This document shows positions 1 to 7,842 of a stretch of 33,673 nt of DNA, piece after piece. How positions within the stretch are numbered: the first letter of the stretch is position 1; every line of letters begins with the position of its first letter. Below the pieces are notes generated by a model. It saw nothing but the letters and a program-made list of their open reading frames with translations, made no database searches and was not told the DNA's origin. Source of the stretch: WVWN01 sp964563535 (lineage in GTDB: Bacteria; RBG-13-66-14; B26-G2; WVWN01); contig CAZLXP010000018.1 in assembly GCA_964563535.1 (NCBI GenBank), positions 1 to 33,673 of the forward strand. The letters run 5' to 3'. Position numbers and translations under genes: made by a program.

Positions 1-2
1 TG

Positions 3-899
3 CGCTACGGCCACGGCGGGTACTACAACCAGCTCGTCAACCGCATCGACCCCGTCTCGTTCGTGGCGTACCTCGACCCGTTCGGCGTGCGCGTGGCGCG
101 CGAATTCGGGCCGGCGGCCGCGGCGCTGGACGCGGGGGCGGGGCTCGAGCACCAGGCCGTCGTCGCGGCCAGCTGCCGCGTCCGAAACTTCGGCCTGTTC
201 TTTGCGACGGAGGGGAGGACGTACGACCTGAAATCGCTGTGGGATACCCACTACGCGCCGGCTATCCCCAAGTTTTGGCGGCAACTTTATTGGCGCGAGA
301 AAGCGCTGGCGCCCGAGCCCCGGGGCGAGCTGGGTACGTTGGGAGACGCCGTTCACGCGGGCGTGGAGACCTCGTGGAAGTTCTCGGCGTGGGACTTGTA
401 CGGCGTCGCGGCGTTTCACGCCTTCGCTGACGAGCGCGGCATCGAAAACCCGACCGGCGGCAAACTCATCCAGATTTACCCCGATTTCGGCGTACGCGTG
501 ATCCCGGCCCGGTTATGGTTCCGCGGCGCCCTGTTATACGAAGCCTGGCGAGCCAACTACCACAGTACGTTCGGCGACGGCATAGACACGAACGACTCCT
601 TGCTCCTCTTCGGCGAACCGCAATTCTTCATTACCGAAAATTTATTTTTCGGCGCGGGCGGCCGCTACGTCAATCCCAACCGTCGCGCCGGGGACGACCC
701 GAAAACCACCGTTCGGGAAGACACCATACTAAGCGTAGCTTTAATCCCCCACCTGTCGTACGCGCCGAACGAAAGCGTAAAACTCGACCTGACGTACGAA
801 GAGGTTTGGTGGGACCCGAGTTACGACTTAAAAACCACGGAGGATTTTGAAGAAAACCGGGGCCACAATTTAAAACTGGAAATCGAGGCCGTTTTCTAG
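3..899 (+). CDS. Outer-membrane beta-barrel-like protein, 5' end cut by the window edge
   Basis: The reading frame is open from base 3, so the gene begins outside the window; the GTG at 63 is internal to the open frame and need not be the start. The visible 298 residues alternate aromatic and charged residues in short strands (for example FGVRVIPARLWFRGALLYEAW) and end in ...LEIEAVF. A terminal Phe after an amphipathic strand is the usual BAM-recognised signature of outer-membrane barrels. No enzyme motif is visible. It lies 20 bases upstream of a secreted FG-GAP protein on the same strand and may be co-transcribed with it. A capsule-assembly or DUF-type porin is possible; the family is not recognised. 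The barrel assignment is inference from strand pattern and C-terminus. Confidence 0.6.
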   Translation, partial: RYGHGGYYNQLVNRIDPVSFVAYLDPFGVRVAREFGPAAAALDAGAGLEHQAVVAASCRVRNFGLFFATEGRTYDLKSLWDTHYAPAIPKFWRQLYWREKALAPEPRGELGTLGDAVHAGVETSWKFSAWDLYGVAAFHAFADERGIENPTGGKLIQIYPDFGVRVIPARLWFRGALLYEAWRANYHSTFGDGIDTNDSLLLFGEPQFFITENLFFGAGGRYVNPNRRAGDDPKTTVREDTILSVALIPHLSYAPNESVKLDLTYEEVWWDPSYDLKTTEDFEENRGHNLKLEIEAVF

Positions 900-905
900 T
901 ATAAT
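876..905 (+). promoter_or_regulatory. Candidate promoter for the FG-GAP protein gene
   Basis: A perfect TATAAT at 900-905 overlaps the stop of the preceding gene and lies 14 bases before the GTG at 920. The -35 region is poor (CTGGAA at 876-881, 18-base spacer). AGGTAGAA just before the GTG can serve as ribosome site. The predicted start of transcription near 912 would give a very short leader. Confidence 0.35.
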
Positions 906-919
906 CGGTTTAGGTAGAA

Positions 920-2845
920 GTGGCCCGACAAGAGCACATAACGCGCTTGGCAATTTTTTGCGCGGTGGTGTTGGCGGCCGCGGCGCCTTTGGTGGCGGCC
1001 GCCGAATTGCGTTATCTTCCAGGCTGGCCCGTAACTACGGGTTCCTACCACGGTTCGTCGCCCGCGGTTGCGGATGTCGACGGCGACGGCCGGCGGGAAA
1101 TCGCCATCGTCGCCTGGGACGGGGAACTGAATTTATTCAACTCCCGCGGTCAGTCGCTGGCCGGTTTTCCCGTCGCCACCGGCTCTCAACAGGGCGAACG
1201 TTGTTCTCCCGCCCTTGCCGACCTCGACGGCGACTTACTATTGGAGGTAATCTCCGTTTTCGCCGACGGCCGCCTCCACGCCTTCGACCGGCGGGGGATA
1301 CTGGTAGCGGGATGGCCCAAAGACCTTGGCGCCGGGCCCGCCGGGCCCGCGGTCCAAGATTTTACGAGTTACCGCGGCCTCGAAGTATTCGCCGCTGCGG
1401 GGGCCAACGTGTACGGCTTTCACGGTAACGGCACGGCTATCGGCGGATGGCCGGTTTCGCTCGAAGAGGCGTCGGCGGGGCCGCCGGCGGTGGGAGACCT
1501 AGACGGCGACTACCAGCCCGAAGTAGTCGTCGCGTCCGACCGGAAGGTTTACGCTTTCACCACTTCCGGCGGGGCCGTTCCGGGCTGGCCCGCTACGGTG
1601 GACGGCAAGGTCGTGGGCGCGCCGGTATTGGCCGACGTCGACGACGACCGGCGGACCGAAGTTTTAGTGGGCACCACCGCGGGCTCGGCGTACGTGCTCG
1701 ACGCCGCGGGGGGCGTGCGGGCGGGTTGGCCGCAGTCGCTCGGGCCTAAGCCCGTCACCGTACCGGCGGCCGTGGGCGACGTGGAAGGACGCGGCGAATT
1801 GACCTTGGTCTTCGTCGCCGGCGCCACGCACATCGATAGCGCGACTATCGGGGCCTTCGACGCCGACGGTAGGCCGCGGCCCGGATTCCCCAAACAGTTA
1901 AACCGCACCGTAGCGGCGGCGCCGTTGATAATCGACGCCGACGGCGACCGCCTTCCGGAAATATTGGTCGCGACGTACGACGGGTCTCTCCTCGCCTTCG
2001 AAAAAAACGGCGCGTTAACCGAGGGCTTCCCCCTCAAATTACAAGGGAACGGCATTACGTCGGCGCCCGCGGCTTCGGACGTGGACGACGACGGCTTTAT
2101 GGACCTCGTCGTGGCCTCCCAGAACGGCTACGTCGAGGTCTGTCGCACCGACGCGGCGTACGACCCTACGGTCAACCCTTGGCCCATGTACGGCGGCAAC
2201 CACTGGCGCACCGGCAAGTACCTCCCGCCGGCAGCCGCGCGCCAAACGTTCGAACTATCCTCTCGCGGCGGCGGCGTCACCGTTCGTTGGAAAGCGGACC
2301 GGCGCGCGGGGCGCCTGGGGTGGGTTATCTTCAAAGGCGTAAAGGACGCCGTCGGCGGAAAGGTCCTCTATTACGAGATTGCGAACGTGGAAGAGCAACC
2401 GACCGCTTCTTACAGCTACAACGACGACAAAGTCGACAACGGGGTAATTTACTATTATAAACTCGAAGAGCGCCTCTCCTCCGGCGAATCCTATACCTAT
2501 GGCCCCAAATCCATACGGGCGGTGGGCGGGGGCGCCACCCAAGCCCGAAGTGCGATAACGAAGTGCTACCCCAACCCCTTTACGACGCAGATTAGCATCG
2601 CGTACGAAGTAGCCGAAGTCGAAAGCGGCGAGGCGGAGGCCGTGACGGCGATCGCCGTATACGACATATCCGGCAAACTGGTACGGACCCTGGTCAGCGA
2701 GGCCAAAGCCCCCGGCACTTATATCGTCGAATGGGACGGCACCGACAGCCGGGGCGTGCCGGTGGCCAGCGGCGTGTATCTAGCGAGCCTCCGCGCCACC
2801 AAGAACGCTCCCCCCTCCACCAGGACGCTCGTTCTTATACGTTAA
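920..2845 (+). CDS. Secreted FG-GAP/VCBS repeat beta-propeller with FlgD-like C-terminal sorting module
   Basis: This is a 641-residue protein starting at GTG. Residues 1-28 form a signal peptide (hydrophobic run ending AAAE). Residues 30-420 contain about seven repeats with calcium-binding-type loops such as DVDGDGRRE, DLDGDLLLE, DLDGDYQPE, DVDDDRRTE and DADGDRLPE, each followed by a strand with W-P or F-P, as in FG-GAP/VCBS propellers. A fibronectin-like stretch follows at about 440-530. The last 90 residues (CYPNPF, then YDISGKLVRTL, then GTYIVEWDGTDSRG and VASGVYL) are a FlgD-Ig/type A sorting domain as used by type IX-like secretion in FCB bacteria. It is likely a surface or released binding protein; its ligand is unknown. 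A convergent terminator follows. Confidence 0.85.
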   Translation: MARQEHITRLAIFCAVVLAAAAPLVAAAELRYLPGWPVTTGSYHGSSPAVADVDGDGRREIAIVAWDGELNLFNSRGQSLAGFPVATGSQQGERCSPALADLDGDLLLEVISVFADGRLHAFDRRGILVAGWPKDLGAGPAGPAVQDFTSYRGLEVFAAAGANVYGFHGNGTAIGGWPVSLEEASAGPPAVGDLDGDYQPEVVVASDRKVYAFTTSGGAVPGWPATVDGKVVGAPVLADVDDDRRTEVLVGTTAGSAYVLDAAGGVRAGWPQSLGPKPVTVPAAVGDVEGRGELTLVFVAGATHIDSATIGAFDADGRPRPGFPKQLNRTVAAAPLIIDADGDRLPEILVATYDGSLLAFEKNGALTEGFPLKLQGNGITSAPAASDVDDDGFMDLVVASQNGYVEVCRTDAAYDPTVNPWPMYGGNHWRTGKYLPPAAARQTFELSSRGGGVTVRWKADRRAGRLGWVIFKGVKDAVGGKVLYYEIANVEEQPTASYSYNDDKVDNGVIYYYKLEERLSSGESYTYGPKSIRAVGGGATQARSAITKCYPNPFTTQISIAYEVAEVESGEAEAVTAIAVYDISGKLVRTLVSEAKAPGTYIVEWDGTDSRGVPVASGVYLASLRATKNAPPSTRTLVLIR

Positions 2846-2867
2846 CGTCGGCCGAGCGGCTTACGCC

Positions 2868-2894
2868 AAAGGGGCCCCCTAAAAGGGCCCCTTT
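2868..2894. terminator. Bidirectional terminator between convergent genes
   Basis: A perfect 10-base inverted repeat, AAAGGGGCCC / GGGCCCCTTT with a 7-base loop, lies midway between the + stop at 2845 and the - stop at 2918. T runs are short (three bases), so it may act partly as a barrier rather than a full intrinsic terminator. Confidence 0.7.
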
Positions 2895-2917
2895 CGCATA
2901 CCGCGCCCGGGCGCATG

Positions 2918-4663
2918 TCATTCCGAGCCGTATTTCGCCTTCCACTCGTTTATGGCCGCCTCGACTTCCGCCCGTATCGTCGAACCCGGGGCGAATTTGG
3001 GAAGCCAACCCTGAACCGTCTCGACTACGTCTTTGCTTTTCTCGGATGCGGGCTCGAGTTCGATGTATTGTACGTAATGGTAACTGGCCTTTTCCACGTC
3101 CTCGAAGATCTTATAGACCGAGGCCAGGTTGTAATGGCAAGCCGCGAAATCGGGGTCGATGGATAACGATTTCTCGTAGGACTCGATCGCGGCCTGGAGA
3201 AGAGACTTCCACTCCGGGCTGTCCTTGCCCATAAGCCACAACGTGTTGCCCAGCGCGTAATACCCGTCCTTGTTCGTCGGCCAGGCCGCGACGAACTTCT
3301 CGTAGTTCTCGCGCGCCTTGGCGTAGTCGCCGGCGGCGAAGTACGTCCCGCCCAGGCCGTCGAAAGCCGGCGCATACGAGGGGTCGATAGCCAGCGCCTC
3401 CCGGTATAAGGCCGCGGCCGCCTCCGTGTTCTCCGGCTCGTCCTTGCGCGAGATAGCAGCTAAACCCACCGGGGCCGAGGGGTAAAAATCGGCCAGGCCG
3501 CGGGACTCTTCGAATTGCGGTTCGGCGTCCCCGTATGATTTTTCCTTGAGGTACGCCGCGGCCAAACGCAAATGGCCTTCGGCGAACGCGGGGTCCTTTT
3601 CCACCGCGCGTAAGAAGAAGCTGATCTGCTCGCCGGTGTAGTATCGGGACGCGCCCTTGGCGAACCACTTGAACGCCTCCATATCCGAGGTGGGTCGGCG
3701 CGCTATGAAACCCGCCGTATCGGCGTCCGCGGCCTCGAGTACAAACCTGGCTGCGTCGTCGACCAACGCGAATAAGTCGTCTACCGTCCCGGCGAACTCC
3801 TTCGACCGTCCTTTCGGGATAACGGCTACCGCTTCCGCCACGCCCTCGGCCTTCTTGTGCATCTCGGCCCTTATTTCTTCGGACCGGCGCTTTTTCTCGT
3901 CCAAGTTAATCGCCGGGGCCGTAAGAACTCGGGACAACTCCTCGGCCAGTCGGGATAACTCCTCCAACCGCGGCTGGTTTACCTCGACGGCGAAATCGCC
4001 GGGGACGGCGCCCCTCATCTCCACGCCGATTTCGGCTATCCGCTTACCCCTCGCCGCCATTTCGTCGCGGAGCTGGGCCGCGCGGCCTTTCTTCTCGTCC
4101 CAAGCGCGCGAGGGGTCCGTCATAAGCGCCGTCAACTCCCCGGCCAATTCCGTCAGCTCGCCGCTCAAGCGCTCCAGTTCGGCCTTACTCTCGTCCAAAC
4201 CCTCGAGCTGGGGGACGCGGAGCGCTTCTTCGCCGACGGGCCAAACCCTTACTTTAAACTCGACCGTCTTGTCGTCTTTGAAGAAAGACCCGGCCACGAC
4301 GTGCGTCACGCCTTCTCGCCGCGCGACGTCGCTAACGTCGCCGACGGGGGTATCCGGCGCGAGTTCGATATCCCGCCGTTTTTTTAGGGCTAGCGCCAGG
4401 TCGGCCCGCGATACGAGATTGACGGCCGCGGAACGCTCGAGCGCCAGCTCCAACAAAGCGGCAATGCCGTCGCCGAGCCACGGCATCGGCGCCTCGACGT
4501 CGAACGGCATGCCGGGAACGGCGGGCAATTCCGCGCCGCCGCCGGGCGACTCGTCGGCAAAGGGCATAAAGGTCAAAGCGGGCCGTCCGGCCGCGGGCGC
4601 TTCCTGCGCCAAGGCGCACGGCGCGGCGGCCGCGATTATCGCTAGTAAAATAAACGTGCGCAT
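2918..4663 (-). CDS. Secreted TolB/FlgO-like N-terminal domain protein with coiled coil and C-terminal TPRs
   Basis: The 581-residue product starts at ATG with AGGAGGAAAG directly upstream. Residues 1-19 are a signal peptide (cleavage after ALA-Q). Residues 28-145 resemble the TolB/FlgO/CsgG-type domain: FMPFADE, then an amphipathic helix (GIAALLELALER), then a segment with DVARREGVTHVVAGSF. Residues 155-290 are charged and helical with two similar segments (LTAPAINLDEKKRR and LMTDPSRAWDEKKGR), probably a coiled coil. Residues about 335-560 hold TPR units (ALAIDPSYAPAFDGLGGTYF, SLSIDPDFAACHYNLASVY). It is likely a periplasmic scaffold; no catalytic residues are seen. It is monocistronic behind its own promoter. 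Confidence 0.75.
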   Translation of the reverse strand: MRTFILLAIIAAAAPCALAQEAPAAGRPALTFMPFADESPGGGAELPAVPGMPFDVEAPMPWLGDGIAALLELALERSAAVNLVSRADLALALKKRRDIELAPDTPVGDVSDVARREGVTHVVAGSFFKDDKTVEFKVRVWPVGEEALRVPQLEGLDESKAELERLSGELTELAGELTALMTDPSRAWDEKKGRAAQLRDEMAARGKRIAEIGVEMRGAVPGDFAVEVNQPRLEELSRLAEELSRVLTAPAINLDEKKRRSEEIRAEMHKKAEGVAEAVAVIPKGRSKEFAGTVDDLFALVDDAARFVLEAADADTAGFIARRPTSDMEAFKWFAKGASRYYTGEQISFFLRAVEKDPAFAEGHLRLAAAYLKEKSYGDAEPQFEESRGLADFYPSAPVGLAAISRKDEPENTEAAAALYREALAIDPSYAPAFDGLGGTYFAAGDYAKARENYEKFVAAWPTNKDGYYALGNTLWLMGKDSPEWKSLLQAAIESYEKSLSIDPDFAACHYNLASVYKIFEDVEKASYHYVQYIELEPASEKSKDVVETVQGWLPKFAPGSTIRAEVEAAINEWKAKYGSE

Positions 4664-4708
4664 CTTTCCTCCTGCGTTGTCTTCGGCGCCGTTGCGCCCT
4701 CCCCGCGA

Positions 4709-4736
4709 AGTATAACAAACGACAATTTAAAATCAA
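4709..4736 (-). promoter_or_regulatory. Promoter of the TPR/TolB-like gene
   Basis: On the minus strand TTGATT (4731-4736) is followed after 16 bases by TATACT (4709-4714). The same box pair, with a 17-base spacer, precedes the radical SAM gene, which supports both. The start codon lies about 45 bases downstream of the -10. Confidence 0.65.
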
Positions 4737-4747
4737 GGCTTCTAAAC

Positions 4748-4775
4748 AAAAAACCCCGCCGGGCGGCGGGTTTTT
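4748..4775. terminator. Rho-independent terminator after the radical SAM gene
   Basis: The hairpin CCCGCC-GGGC-GGCGGG is flanked by A runs on the left and T5 on the right, so it can work on either strand. It sits 20 bases past the minus-strand radical SAM stop and upstream of the next minus-strand promoter, so its main role is to end the radical SAM transcript. Confidence 0.85.
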
Positions 4776-4795
4776 CTCATGGCGCGAAATACGTC

Positions 4796-6226
4796 CTAAC
4801 GGGCTTTAACCCTTTGCTTTTCTTTCGACGGCGGCACCCATCCCCTTTGCTCGACTTGGCCGAATTCGCGATAAGGGTCGGCGTCGTACCTCTTGCTGTA
4901 CTCGTCCACCTCGGCCTCGAACTTCGCCGCGTAGGCGTCGAGGTCTTCCGCCAGCTCCGTCACGAGCTTGATATTTTCGGGATACGACGGCCGGGCGTTG
5001 CCCAGTTGGACGCAATCCCGGAGCACCGACGGGTTATCGATGATGGCGCAAGGCCGCCTCAGGTCCTTGCTGAACGGCTGGCGGTTTCTGAACTGACGGA
5101 AGAAGTCGCTCCGCAGACACTCCACCAGCGGTTTGTCGCGGACGTTGTCCACGGTGAATTGGGCGAAGACGCACGGCTCCACGTCGCCGTGGACGTTGAT
5201 GTGAAAATAGCGTTTGCCCCCCATGATGCAGCCGTCGACGTGGGGGCCGTCGTTCCAGAAGTCCGCGGCGAAGACGGTGCGGGTCTCGCGGATGCGCCGG
5301 ATGCGCGCGCCCAACGTATACCGCTGCGCCGGCGTCGGCATGAGCGACGTATCGGGCTCGCGGCCGATGGGGATATATGTGAAGTACCACCCCAACGTGC
5401 ACCCCTTCCGTTCCACGAAATCTACGAACTCCGGGCTCGTTATGGAGTCGAGGTTGTAGCGGGTGCAGGTAGCGCTGAAGCCGAAGCAGATCCCTTCCTT
5501 CCTCATGTAATCGAACGCCTCGGAGCACTTCTGGAAGACGCCCTCGCCGCGGCGCTTGTCGGTCTCCTCCTTAAGGCCTTCCAGGCTTATGCACGGCACC
5601 AGGTTCCCGGCCTTCGCGATGCGCTTGGCCATCCTCTCGTCTATCAACGTCCCGTTGGTGTACATCTGGAAGCCGATGTCGGCGTGCTTCTCGATGAGGT
5701 CCATCATGTCGGGGTGGAAGAGCGGCTCGCCGCCCGAGATGACGATGAGGTGAATGCCGATCTCCTTGGCCTCGGTGAAGATGCGGTCGATGAGCTCCGG
5801 CTCCATCTCGTACTTCTTGGGGTATTGCGCCGCGTAGCAGCCGGTGCAGGTTATGTTGCAGCGCATCGTCGGCGAGATGACGAGAAGCGTCGGCGGGTAG
5901 AAACCGATCTCCTCCTCGACCTTGTGGCGCTTGTCGGCTCCGACCAGGCCCTCCTTCACCACCAGGTTGGCCAGGAGGCGCCGGCGCACGTTGGGATGGA
6001 ACTCCTTCATGAAGCGCCGCGCGATCTCCATCAGCGGGTGGTTGATCTCCAGGCGATACTTGAAGCCCTGGATGGCGTCCACCCACAGCGGGTCCGTGGT
6101 TATCTTCTCGCCGAGCTTTATTATGCGCTTTAAGTTCTTGTCCGGGTCGCCCTTGGAGACGAGCGTCGCCATCCGATTGATGGTCTGCTCCAACATAAAT
6201 TCCCGGACCTTGTCTTTTAAGGCCAT
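4796..6226 (-). CDS. Radical SAM/SPASM-type protein (copy 1)
   Basis: The 476-residue product starts at ATG with AGGAGGAG upstream. A helical N-terminal region (1-110) precedes the radical SAM core. The 4Fe-4S motif CNITCTGC uses Cys123, Cys127 and Cys130, followed by SGGEP (SAM-binding GGE), TNGT and SLEG. After the barrel, a Cys-rich tail (DGCIMGG, then GDVEPCVF, then RRPCAIIDNP, then RDCVQ) suggests SPASM/twitch auxiliary clusters. The family includes peptide-modifying and heme or cofactor-maturation enzymes; no precursor peptide is visible nearby, so the substrate is unknown. It is paralogous to the gene at 21683-23143 (shared signatures ISPTxRCN, RRGxGVF, PIGRxP, DFWNxGP). Monocistronic, with its own promoter and terminator. 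Confidence 0.88.
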   Translation of the reverse strand: MALKDKVREFMLEQTINRMATLVSKGDPDKNLKRIIKLGEKITTDPLWVDAIQGFKYRLEINHPLMEIARRFMKEFHPNVRRRLLANLVVKEGLVGADKRHKVEEEIGFYPPTLLVISPTMRCNITCTGCYAAQYPKKYEMEPELIDRIFTEAKEIGIHLIVISGGEPLFHPDMMDLIEKHADIGFQMYTNGTLIDERMAKRIAKAGNLVPCISLEGLKEETDKRRGEGVFQKCSEAFDYMRKEGICFGFSATCTRYNLDSITSPEFVDFVERKGCTLGWYFTYIPIGREPDTSLMPTPAQRYTLGARIRRIRETRTVFAADFWNDGPHVDGCIMGGKRYFHINVHGDVEPCVFAQFTVDNVRDKPLVECLRSDFFRQFRNRQPFSKDLRRPCAIIDNPSVLRDCVQLGNARPSYPENIKLVTELAEDLDAYAAKFEAEVDEYSKRYDADPYREFGQVEQRGWVPPSKEKQRVKAR

Positions 6227-6297
6227 AGCTCCTCCTGACGCCGGAGCACTCCTTAAACCGCGCCTGGGCGCGACGCATCGTTACCTTGTTCCGCGTC

Positions 6298-6326
6298 AGT
6301 ATAACCAATCGGGGCGGCGAAATCAA
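6298..6326 (-). promoter_or_regulatory. Promoter of radical SAM gene copy 1
   Basis: Minus strand TTGATT (6321-6326), a 17-base spacer and TATACT (6298-6303). Transcription would start near 6291, leaving a leader of about 65 bases before the ATG at 6226. Confidence 0.7.
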
Positions 6327-6352
6327 GAACAAAAGCCGCGGCGAAATTAAGG

Positions 6353-6378
6353 CAAAAGGCGGCTCGAGCCGCCTTAAG
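6353..6378 (-). terminator. Terminator after the GRIK-tagged secreted protein gene
   Basis: A perfect 20-base palindrome, AAGGCGGC-TCGA-GCCGCCTT (6356-6375), is followed on the minus strand by TTGCCTTAATTT. It lies 29 bases past the stop at 6404. Confidence 0.65.
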
Positions 6379-6403
6379 CAAAGAATTTATATCTGAACAT
6401 CAA

Positions 6404-7018
6404 TTAATAATATAAACCCTTAATCCGGCCCCACGACGACGGCGCGACCCCCGGGTACGTGGCCTCGGTCTCCACTACCACGCGCAACATCAGGTTGGAA
6501 TAACCGTACGGGCCGTCGAGGGGGGCCCAAGAGCCTTGGTAATAGGCCCAAGAGTGGCGCCGCGGCGTCGGGTTCGTATCCGCCATCAGCGGGTCGCAAT
6601 TGGGCCAGTTGTAGATAGCGTCGGCCGCAGCCAGGAACGCCGTCCGCGCGAGGGGAAAATCGAGCGCGTAGTCGTACCAGTTCCAGCCGGTCCCCGTCGG
6701 CTTGAAGAAGGCGCGACCGCCGCCCGTGGGCCATATTTGCGCGGCCGGGACGCCGCGGAAATCGTAAAGAGTTAGGTATATGCCGTCCCATCGGCCGTTG
6801 GGCCACTCGTCGGTAGTATAGACCCGAAACCTTTTAACGGAAACGTGTTTCGTCTTCAACGTCGCGACGTCGACGTCGTTACCGAACCCGTGCATGCCGC
6901 TACCGGGCGAGTTTAATACGTACGACGATTTACCATTATCCCACTTCAGCTCAACCTCAGCGCCGAACGCCGAGACGCTAGCCGTCACGGCGAGTCCGAG
7001 TAAGATTATACCCCTCAT
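6404..7018 (-). CDS. Secreted beta-sandwich-like protein with C-terminal GRIKGLYY tag
   Basis: The 204-residue product starts at ATG with AGGAGG ten bases upstream. Residues 1-19 form a signal peptide (ends SAFGA). The mature part is rich in Tyr, Trp and beta-prone segments (WDGIYLTLYDF, WNWYDYALDF, NLMLRVVVE) and has no catalytic signature. It ends PSSWGRIKGLYY, closely matching the ends of the propeller proteins (SSVGRIKALFR) and of the protein at 30051-30626 (TSLGRVKALFK). The order of segments also resembles that second protein (YxxDF or YDFS near the end), so the two may share a fold. It is expressed from a promoter with a G12 tract in the spacer. Function unknown; export is well supported. 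Confidence 0.75.
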   Translation of the reverse strand: MRGIILLGLAVTASVSAFGAEVELKWDNGKSSYVLNSPGSGMHGFGNDVDVATLKTKHVSVKRFRVYTTDEWPNGRWDGIYLTLYDFRGVPAAQIWPTGGGRAFFKPTGTGWNWYDYALDFPLARTAFLAAADAIYNWPNCDPLMADTNPTPRRHSWAYYQGSWAPLDGPYGYSNLMLRVVVETEATYPGVAPSSWGRIKGLYY

Positions 7019-7071
7019 AACTACCTCCTTTCCGCCGGCAAAACCCCGTACGCCACCTCGTATCCGTTAAT

Positions 7072-7099
7072 ATTATAACCCCCCCCCCCCGAAAAGCAA
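7072..7099 (-). promoter_or_regulatory. Promoter with G12 tract between -35 and -10 (candidate phase-variable switch)
   Basis: On the minus strand TTGCTT (7094-7099) is separated from TATAAT (7072-7077) by 16 bases, of which twelve are consecutive G (plus-strand C12 at 7079-7090). The -10 lies about 54 bases before the ATG at 7018. Length changes in the tract would alter the spacer and hence promoter strength, as known for porA of Neisseria meningitidis. Confidence 0.65.
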
Positions 7100-7134
7100 A
7101 CGCTTTGGCTCGCGGAAACGCGCGTGCCTAAAAC

Positions 7135-7773
7135 TCAGCCGCCTTGGCCTTTGGCCCTCCGCGCGCGCGACCGCGCCCACGATACTAGCGCCGGCAGCGC
7201 CAGCACGACGGCCACGATGCCTATGGCCCACAGCGGCGGCTCGAAGAACTCCCCGGCCGCGGCCAGGACCGCGTATCGGACGGTCCGACCTATAAACGTC
7301 GCCGCGACGTATTTGACGCGCGAGTACTTAGCCGCGATAGCGACCAGCCGCACCAGGTCCCACGAGAAGAGGACGACGTTTACGGCCACCAGCGCCGGAA
7401 ACGCCACTCGCGAAAAGGTCCTTATGCTGGCCTGCGAGTGTTCGCTTTCCTTTATCTTTCGCAGGAGCTTCGTTTTGAAGATGCTCGAGAAGATTTCGTA
7501 ATCGAGGAGGTTGGCGAGGGACGTGGCCGCGGCGCCCAAGAAGGCCACCGCGAACCAAGGGTATCCCCGCCCCATATATATCACTACCGGCGTGGCCGGC
7601 AGCGGTATAGTATTGGAGGCCAGCGACATATACGCGAAGAAGCGCGCCAGCGCGCGCGCCGCGGCCGGCATCAGGAAGCTCGCGGCAAAAAGCGCGGCCA
7701 CAAACGCGGCCAACGCCAAGACGTACCTGTGGCGGAGGATTTCGCCTATAGCGCCCACGGGGGATATTAACAC
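7135..7773 (-). CDS. DedA/SNARE-associated (VTT-domain) family membrane protein
   Basis: The 212-residue integral membrane protein starts with GTG; no strong ribosome site is visible. Hydrophobic segments lie at about 16-38, 62-90, 125-150, 158-172 and 180-200. The segment FFAYMSLASNTIPLPATPVV followed by Gly-rich FLGAAATSLANLLDY matches the re-entrant loop pattern of the VTT/DedA family, whose members act as phospholipid or undecaprenyl-phosphate flippases. The usual length is about 200 residues, so this copy appears complete. It is separated from its minus-strand neighbours by 69 bases upstream with a terminator, and by the G12 promoter downstream, so it is probably transcribed alone. The exact subfamily is uncertain. 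Confidence 0.65.
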   Translation of the reverse strand: MLISPVGAIGEILRHRYVLALAAFVAALFAASFLMPAAARALARFFAYMSLASNTIPLPATPVVIYMGRGYPWFAVAFLGAAATSLANLLDYEIFSSIFKTKLLRKIKESEHSQASIRTFSRVAFPALVAVNVVLFSWDLVRLVAIAAKYSRVKYVAATFIGRTVRYAVLAAAGEFFEPPLWAIGIVAVVLALPALVSWARSRARRAKGQGG

Positions 7774-7786
7774 GACGCCCGAGCCC

Positions 7787-7827
7787 GGAAAATTAAAAAG
7801 CCGGCGCGGCCCGGCCGGCGCCGGCTT
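7787..7827 (-). terminator. Terminator of the TPR-rlmB-lipoprotein operon
   Basis: The 10-base stem AAGCCGGCGC / GCGCCGGCTT (7798-7807 with 7818-7827) is followed on the minus strand by CTTTTTAATTTTC. It begins 16 bases past the lipoprotein stop. Confidence 0.85.
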
Positions 7828-7842
7828 CCGTAAAGGAGCGAC

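Noticed and set aside
3657..4715. Long plus-strand open frame of 352 codons, Ser/Ala-rich
   Set aside because: It is antisense to the TolB/TPR gene, whose signal peptide, ribosome site and promoter are clear; the composition is that of a GC-rich shadow frame.
4814..6133. Plus-strand open frame of 439 codons
   Set aside because: Antisense to radical SAM copy 1; no domain and no ribosome site.
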